Shown here: positions 57,123 to 64,000 of the stretch, piece by piece
Layout: every line of letters starts with the position of its first letter
Position numbering within the stretch: the first letter of the stretch is position 1
NCBI RefSeq assembly: GCF_014633365.1
Contig: NW_026267104.1
Span: forward strand, 4,464,001 to 4,528,000
From: Diospyros lotus
Taxonomy: Eukaryota; Streptophyta; Magnoliopsida; Ericales; Ebenaceae
Direction: 5' to 3'
DNA length: 64,000 nt
Made by a program: the position numbers and the translations under genes
Notes under the pieces: generated by a model
Seen by the model: only the letters and a program-made list of their open reading frames with translations
The model's database searches: none
Told to the model about the DNA's origin: nothing

Positions 57123-57290
57123 GAAAATGTCGCCAACACTTTTTATAGTAGATGAAATTCTTAATATTGCCTGAAAATTCCATTATATTTTCTAGTGATA
57201 AGTTGTTTTTAAAAAGTAAATGAAATGAGTGTCCAAAAATAAAAAGTAAATTACAAAAAATTTCAGAATACTTTAAATTATAAGAAATAT

Positions 57291-58859
57291 CCACACAAAT
57301 AATCCAAATTAATTATAAGAGATTTGAATCCAATTTACTTTTAAAGTAAATAAAAAGAAAATATTTACTTAATTTTTTGGGCCATTAAGCCAGAAAATGT
57401 TTCTTTTTTAGCTATATTAAAATAGCATTTGTTAAAATGAATAAGATAAAATTATGTTAAGATAAGGTTAGAATACTTTCTAAATAAAGATATCAAATGA
57501 TTAAGATAAATTTAGAAAACATTCCAAAATTTCTATCATACTATTTGTTAAATTTTTTGGAATGTACTGGAAATTGTACTTTTTCTTTTTATACATTTGT
57601 TAAAATACATATAATAAGCACTGAGATAAGGACTTTTTACCAAAATATCCTTATTCCCCAAAACAAATTACCAAAAAAAAAATCAATACTTACTACTAAT
57701 ATATTGACATTAAAAAATTCTTATTTACACAAAAAAAAATCAACAGATAATACTTAATTCTAATATTTAATATTTACTTAAATTAATAGATATTATTCAT
57801 CTATTATAACAAATGAGTTACAACAGCAGCTTAGCTCGATAGAAGCGAAGCAGGTGCCGGCGAAGGTGACAACAGCAGGCGAAGTAAGCCACAATGGAGG
57901 CGACAACCGAAGGAAAAGAAAGTTGTGGTACATGCAATGGTGGCCGCGGACAACGAAGAAACTAGGAAGAAGAACAGGAAAAATGATTAACAAGAAAGAA
58001 TATGAAAGAAAAGAAGATGAACAAGAAAGTGAACTGAAAAAAGATGAAAAGGAGATGAATAAGACACAACATGAAAAGGAAAGAAAAGAAGATAAACAGG
58101 AGAAAGAAAAGAGATGGGTGAGAGTTTTATAAGAGGATCATATGGGTGATTTCTCCTTTTGTCAAATAAATTTAACAAACTAAATAAAAATCACTTTTGT
58201 CTTGAATGGTTTTCATATTCCACTTTTTTCAGCTCATATCTTAGTTAACAAATACTACCTAAATAAGAAAATGTTTTCCTAAATCTAGTAGAATAATTTT
58301 TCTAAGCTCTATAATAGTAGTAATAACATCTTTATAATTATAAATTAATTAGTTTGATAACTTGAATATATAAACATTAATAAATTATATTACAATCTCA
58401 AATCAATACGAGTTAATTATATGTATATATATGTATATTGTGACTTATAAGTAATGAATTACTTTTCTTTACAAAAACCTTTTAAGATAAAATTAGCTGT
58501 TAGCTATGTCGATGTTAAGTTAGCACCTCTAAATTAAGGTGGATAATAATTTTTATGGGACAAGGTATTAATATAAAATATATATATATATATGGTTACC
58601 ATTTTCCCACAACTTTTTGTATAGGTACAAAATACATTTCAAATCGATCAGATATACATGAATCAACAATACAATCAATAAAAGCCCCATATTACAAATA
58701 ATCAATGTACATCAATTATAAATAAAAAAACTGACATCAAAATTAAAAAAAAAATCTTTTAAATATTGAAATTTACCCTAAAGCTAAATAGATAGAGCTG
58801 CCATTTTGCCACAACTTGGAAGTTGGAACTAAGAAAAAGTAAAGCAAACAGTTGTTAGG
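57291..58859. other. AT-rich spacer, no gene
   Basis: The Lys/Glu-rich frame at 57854-58132 follows purine-rich composition and has no recognisable domain. A (TA)n tract lies near 58580. Confidence 0.5.
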
Positions 58860-59410
58860 TTTATTGGCTGAATTGCATGTATGATGGGAACTCTTGTTGA
58901 GTTTTGACTGTGAAAACTTGAGTGATCGAGTCGTGAGTTATACGTCGTATCTGCGGAATTGAATCTGTACGTGTAGCCGTTCAAACTTCAAAGGCCCTTC
59001 CAATATAATTTAATTATTTTTCTCTTTTACTTTTTCTAACGTATTATTCAGATAAATTATACCAAGACTTCTTACGATTTTAGCCGCTTGAAATGAAATT
59101 CTTTGTGGTTTAGAATGACCCTGAAAAACAGAGTTTATTATGTCTTAACCAAATAATAATAAAAAATGAACTCATCAAACCAACGATTCAACCCCATTTT
59201 TATCATTTTTACATATAGATATACACGACTAAATTAATTAATAAGCCTGAAAGGGACAAAGGAATTGTAAGGTTGGTGCAAGCCAGCTGGTTATTGTAAT
59301 ATTTTCTCCATTCTTTTATTACTTGTTTTTGCGTGCATTGCATTGACATTATTTTTGTTAATTGTATGTGTTTTGACACTGATGAAGATCAGAATTAAGT
59401 GAAGAATAAT
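58860..59410 (+). pseudogene. Flanking remnant of a lost peptide-gene copy
   Basis: 58950-59010 (TCTGCGGAATTGAA...TTCAAACTTCAAAGGCCC) resembles upstream flanks at 33385 and 48870. 59240-59400 (GGTTGGTGCAAGCCAGCTGG...TGCATTG) matches the 3' flank of copy 2 (32180-32290). The coding part between them is missing. Confidence 0.45.
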
Positions 59411-60238
59411 AATAATTAAGTACTGCGAGATGATTTCTAATTGGCCTTTTGTTTGTTGCATTCTTTTCTTGGCCTCCTGCTTCTTGCTTTGTATTATTTT
59501 TGTAGAATTGATAGTGTGGTTTGTCTACTTTCGCGAAAATTGTAGTTGGGTTTAATCTCTCTCTCTCTGTGCAAAAGTAGATTCTAAATAAAAAGGACAC
59601 TTTTATTAACTCTAGAAACTCAATCCTAGTCAGCGATGAAGTAAGTTTTAACATGCCTGCTACGTACTTCGTTAGAGATTCCAACTTCAGCTTGAATTTT
59701 GGTGTAATCGATCGGTGACTTTAAATACATTACTAAAAAAATTATAATTATAATTATAATTATAATTTAAATTCAAATTAACATGACCAATTTAATAAAC
59801 ACTTTTATTAACTCCAAAACAATACATAAACTGACCCATTAACTTCTTTATTGGGGTAAGAGATGTCTCTTTAAAAGAAAATAATTAGACTGTATCTTCC
59901 AAGCATTCAGAAAACAGTATCCATGGAATGTTATTAGAATGGATAATTAATAAGTTTTAATCTGAATCGAACTAAAAGTTCTGGGACGAACGAAGTGAAA
60001 CCTGTGATGTTGAATCGTTCCCAAACTTGACTGAACATGACTGTCCTATTGGAATAAAATGGTGTACATGCATCTTGCCGCTTTGCCTGGAAAACTCTAG
60101 TTCCAATTCATCAGATACAGGGGTAATTAAAAGATGGAGGAATTGAACAAGTTGGCATTTTTGAGACGTCAGAGGGCGCCGGCCGTTCTGCTTGTTTAAT
60201 TAAAGGAATGATTCAACGAACACGCTTTTACTTTGGGA
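59411..60238. other. Spacer, no gene
   Basis: (CT)n at about 59557-59570 and a short TAATTA repeat near 59740-59765. A 108-aa minus frame here has no recognisable feature. Confidence 0.45.
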
Positions 60239-60355
60239 TTAATTCAACTGCATCCATGCATGACTTCTCACTAGTCCAATTAGTTGCTTTGAAGATCAAA
60301 TGGAGATGTACGCCACCAAACAAATCACAGAAGAATCAATGCACAAAAAAAGCAA
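60239..60355 (+). repeat. Segmental duplication, part 1 (partner 41930-42045)
   Basis: Collinear with 41930-42045. Here it is followed by about 390 bp not present in the partner rather than by an LTR element. Confidence 0.8.
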
Positions 60356-60744
60356 GTTTGTGGCGCTTTTGGTGAGATAAGCAGATTCCTCATTCCTCTT
60401 GTTTTGTTGTGGTGATTTGTCGTCGCTTTAATTAATTATAACTATTACCTTATTATATATATATATATATATTTCTTTTTTAGGAGCATAAAATACAATT
60501 TAATTAAGTAAATTAATTTAATATTTTAATTAAAATAATTATTTATATTTTTATTAATTATTTTATTGTCTGATTTGAGTTTTTTACCTTAAATTTCTGT
60601 GTTTGTTTGTGTGGTTAATGGTTTGATTGTGGTTTTTTTTTTTTTGGTCCAAAATCATAACACTTTACTTCTTGTCGACTGCAGTATCAACAATATTATA
60701 TTTATTTGCATTTTCATTCTGATCAAGATCAGTTGATTGAAGAA
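60356..60744. other. Segment unique to the right-hand copy of the duplication
   Basis: AT-rich, with TA and T runs. It corresponds in position to element G in the other copy. No gene. Confidence 0.5.
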
Positions 60745-62264
60745 CAAAACGTGCATGCATGCATTCCTGTCTTTGAGTCGCAAGCAATCGAGTTGTGTAT
60801 ACCAAATAATTCAAGTTGTTGGAACAAATTAATGTGTACATGCAAACTTAATTCAAGTTATCCGCAGAGGGTTACCCAAATGTGAAATTTCATATCCAAA
60901 TAACATTTCTCTATACATAAGTATGTATATGTATGTATGTATATATATATATATATATGGCCATAAGGGCTTGGGATTTTTTTTTTTTTCTAACCAAAAA
61001 GGAAAATTAAGCCATCCACATCTCATAGATAAATTTGCTAAAAACTTTTGTTGACAAGATCATAAATCCCTACCCAGTAAATCTATAAACTACATTATTG
61101 AGATACAATCAAATCAAGTGAGAACAAGAGAAGACACTCTTAAAAAAATTTAAACTCACATGCCAAGACAAATAATACACGTTCACTGACTAAGCTATAA
61201 CTTTAGTCGCAAGGGCTAGGACTATTTAGTGTTATATATGTAACTAAAACTATATACATACAAATGCCTATATATAGCTCAAAGAAAGAACCCTCCATCA
61301 CTCCTTTTCTTTAGTTGTTGGGTTCTAGGTTGGACAGGTTGGGGTCGGGCCACACCCTAAAAACGTTGCCCTATGAAAATTCAGCATATAGATGTGATCT
61401 AGCTACAATAAAAAAGAAAATTTAATTCATATTCTGTATTTATTTTCAAAATACATTTTTATTACATGTACATATGTTTAAAAAGTAAATATTAAAATTG
61501 CCTATTTCTTTTATTAAAATAGAGAGTTCGGTGGGCTAGTTCAATATCAATAGATGTATCCATTCGAAATATTTTGTATTGGTTGTATCTATCATTTCAA
61601 TTATATCATTTAACCTAACATTTGGTTTCTGAAGTGTTAGTGAAATTTAATTTTATTAGATAGGTTATTGCATACTCTAAAAAATAAAGTCAAGAACAAG
61701 ATTAGAGTGGAAGGTTCCATTTGTGAAATCTATTTAGTCAATGAGACATCTACCTTTGCGTTATATTATTATTCATCCGACATTCCATGCAGGAGAACAA
61801 AAATACATTGTAATGATGATGGAGGTGAAGGAAGTTCTTCTAATCCAACCATTTGAATTTTTAATCATCCAAGACGTCCACATGGAGAATGCATCAAACG
61901 CCTATTACATAATAAGGAGGTGGAAGCTGCAAAACTACATGTTCTTCTAAATTGTCTTGAGATTCAACCATTTCTCGAGTAAATTATTTATGTAATTTTT
62001 TTAAGATATTCATCCATTAGTTATATATATATATATATATCCAAAAAGGAGTAACATTAATTATTCTAATGCAGTATGTACACTACTATGCAAACATTAT
62101 TCTTAACAATTCTAATGTGCAACTTGAATTTCTACGGAATATTAAATGATGTTGTAGAATTGGAATATATTGGATGGCATATAAAGAAATTAGTTTTATT
62201 CAAGTGTGAATGGTTTAATCGAACTCCTAATCGAGAAACAAAGATTGATAAAAATTATTTGATC
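60745..62264 (+). repeat. Segmental duplication, part 2, with a CACTA transposase remnant
   Basis: Collinear with 44883-46700. It carries the same En/Spm C-terminal pieces (RVEGSICEIYLV, NETSTFALYYYSS near 61700-61790; LNDVVELEYIGWHIKKLVLF and NRETKIDKNYLI near 62140-62260), also broken by stops. Homology ends abruptly at about 62264. Confidence 0.78.
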
Positions 62265-62521
62265 TTTATTTTTTAAGTAAAAGAGATATATATAGATAGA
62301 GAAAAAATGCAAGTACAAAACACAAAATAGGGCATATCCCAATATACAAAATCACCAAAGTAAAACACACACTCAAGATCCACACAAGATTGGATCTAAA
62401 CAGCATAACAGAAAACAAAATAGTTACATGAAATGAAAGATAATAAACAGATCTAGATCAAAGTCAACTTCAAGACCAAGGCGCACTAAACACGTCTTCA
62501 GGATCAATAAGGCACTATGAA
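62265..62521. other. Unassigned sequence between the duplication and an inverted LTR
   Basis: A-rich, no gene. It may be the flank or internal remnant of the retroelement that truncated the duplication. Confidence 0.4.
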
Positions 62522-63330
62522 TGTAGCAGCCCTCTCCCGAATAATCCTGCTAGCATAGGACATCCGAAAGAAGGTCATCACAAAAATGGATATATATATA
62601 GAACAATTACTTAATTAGCTTTGAATAAAAACTTCTTTTAATTGTTGCCTGAACGACATGAGTCAAAAATACAACAACTTCATATTACAATTTGACTTAT
62701 ATGCTCTATGGACCCACAGTCATACAAAATATAATTACAAAGTCACTATTGGAATTCACAAAATACAAATATTTTTTCCTTAAGACCTTCACTGAAACAC
62801 CCCCAGAGACCTTATGGTTGGGACGTCTCTGTACACAACTAAACAAGAGTTCTCACCCCGCTAGACTCGCCCCTTTCAATAGACTTTCCCTTACCTGGAA
62901 TGATAAGAAAAACAAGGTGAATCACGAGGCTCAGCAAGTATATGTGCAATAATGTAAACAAGTATGGAGACATAAAAAAAGCAAAGTAAAGTACCCTAAC
63001 ACCATAGATATATACGTGACCATAACCATCATGCATTTAAGACACCAATCCATGCTCATGCTTTATTTATATAATGATAGAAATACATGAGCCACACTGG
63101 CCGTCTAAGCCTCCACATCCATGTGACTATATGTATATATATATATATATATCAAAATTCATCAGCCACCCACGGTGGCGAGATCATCACATACCATGTT
63201 TATGGCCACCTCATCAGCGTCGAGCGCTCAATGGGATATCCCGTCACATACTTGCGAAACTTAGCCACCCTGCCAAAATAATAATAAGAGGCGCAAAGAT
63301 AATGGTAGTAATGCATCACACATGAGATTC
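62522..63330 (-). repeat. Inverted LTR fragment related to the solo LTR at 54139
   Basis: TGTAGCAGCCCTCTCCCGAA at the left end is the reverse complement of the solo LTR's 3' end, diverged. Homology continues leftward through that LTR to roughly its 56390 position, for example GAGGCTCAGCAAGTATATG against CTTGCTGAGCCTTG and ACCCTGCC...GGCGCAAA against TTGCGC...GGGAAGGGT. The remainder of the LTR is absent or beyond recognition. Confidence 0.6.
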
Positions 63331-63424
63331 CATGGACATTCCAACTAAAAACATTTATTAACAACTTCCCAATTTAACCAAAACAAAGGTACACACAAGA
63401 CAGAAACAATTTAACCAAGAAAAA

Positions 63425-63895
63425 CCTAAACTTTGGCGAGGACAAGGGCGAGGCAGCGAGCGAGGGCAAACTGCGAGCGAGAGCGACAGAGAAAGCAAGA
63501 GAAAGATGAGGGCAACGCAGCGAGCGAGGGCATGTCGCTAGCTAGAGCGACAGAACGAGCGAACGAGAAACCGAAGGTAAGGCAGCGAGCGAGGATGAGC
63601 CGCCAGAGAGTGGAAGGCGAAGGCAAGGCAGCGAGAAGAGGTAAGAGCGAGGGCGAGCCACGAGCGAGAGCGAGGGTGAGGCAGCGAGTGAGAGACAAGA
63701 GCAAAGGAGAGGCGGCGAGCGAGGGCAAGGCAGCGGGCGAAGGCGAGGCAGCGAGTGAGGGCGAAGGCGAGGCAGCGAGCAAGCCAGAGAAAAGGATTTG
63801 GGGGGAGGTTTGGGGACTTGGGGGTATGGGGAGTTTGGGGGGATTTGGGATTTTTGGTTCGCGAGGATTTGGCCAAGAAAGAGGCTTCCAGCCTC
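63425..63895. repeat. GA/GC-rich low-complexity block
   Basis: Repeats of GCGAGCGAGGGC and GCAAGGCAGCGAG. Related in style (opposite strand) to the CT-rich block of hAT 3 at 40490-40740, so it may be part of another hAT running off the window. Long frames on both strands are compositional. Confidence 0.5.
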
Positions 63896-64000
63896 TTTAA
63901 TTTATATAGTTTTTTAAATACTTAATAATTATTTAATTGTAAAAATAATATAATTTAAGATTATGATAACTGATAAAGTAATTTAAATTATGATCTTTAT
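63896..64000. other. AT-rich window end
   Basis: No feature seen. Confidence 0.5.

Larger units (their letters stand above)
53914..57290 (+). repeat. 388-bp direct repeat, right copy, interrupted by a solo LTR
   Basis: 53914-54138 plus 57128-57290 equal the left copy (50379-50766). The only insertion is the LTR 54139-57122 and its duplicated GAAAA. After 57290 the sequence continues into CCACACAAATAATCC, which is presumably the original right flank. Confidence 0.88.

Noticed and set aside
57854..58132. Lys/Glu-rich 92-aa frame
   Set aside because: Purine-rich low complexity with no recognisable motif or paralogue in the window.
63426..63900. Long overlapping frames of 112-155 aa
   Set aside because: GA/GC-rich repeat. 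Same reasoning as 7866-8568.

Overview
This is a stretch of plant nuclear DNA, most likely from a eudicot. It is AT-rich, TA microsatellites are everywhere, plant-type mobile elements are abundant, and the only recognisable ordinary host coding sequence is the last exon of an F-box/kelch gene. Almost everything here is transposable elements in various states of decay. One 100-base assembly gap lies at 36887-36986. No rRNA gene, tRNA gene or CRISPR array was seen.

Left part (1-23400): a nested pile of one unusual LTR-retrotransposon family. Five members (A 1-1536, cut by the window edge; B 2380-10111; D 11386-18960; E 11778-15468, inserted inside D; F 19671-23384) and one solo LTR (9294-9632, inside B) have short LTRs of about 340-375 bp with TGTCA...TGACA-like ends. 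They have an initiator-tRNA-Met-type primer site and a purine tract, and B, D, E and F have perfect 5-bp target duplications. None carries gag, protease, integrase or reverse transcriptase. The gag-pol position instead holds one protein of unknown function, intact in F (576 aa) and decayed in B, D and E. B, D, E and F also share a hairpin between that gene and the purine tract, with paired base changes in its stem. B is further split by a nearly complete hAT transposon (4602-8713) with perfect 8-bp target duplications.

Middle (25100-35600) and 48600-50400: host-like sequence. The F-box/kelch exon (25153-25450) is followed by a dispersed tandem family of small secreted-peptide precursor genes. 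Two copies are intact (34769-35101 and 49589-49918), one is frameshifted (26720-27130), one is a 3' fragment (31878-32078), and flanking sequence of a fifth may survive near 58860-59410. All share a signal peptide, an acidic stretch, a proline-rich 'KG..PP..PN.P.P' core and a second proline-rich C-terminal block.

Elsewhere: a CACTA-type fragment with an array of short hairpins (27308-28680); two sets of decayed CACTA transposase pieces (37992-40180 and 45650-48560); a deletion derivative of a TTF/ZMYM-type hAT (40285-41899); a retrotransposon with long LTRs reduced to primer site, purine tract and one full LTR (42046-44882); a second near-complete hAT (50768-53913) flanked by 388-bp direct repeats instead of an 8-bp duplication; a 2984-bp solo LTR (54139-57122) inserted in one of those repeats; and a segmental duplication linking 41930-46760 to 60239-62264. 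The right edge holds an inverted LTR fragment and low-complexity GA-rich sequence.
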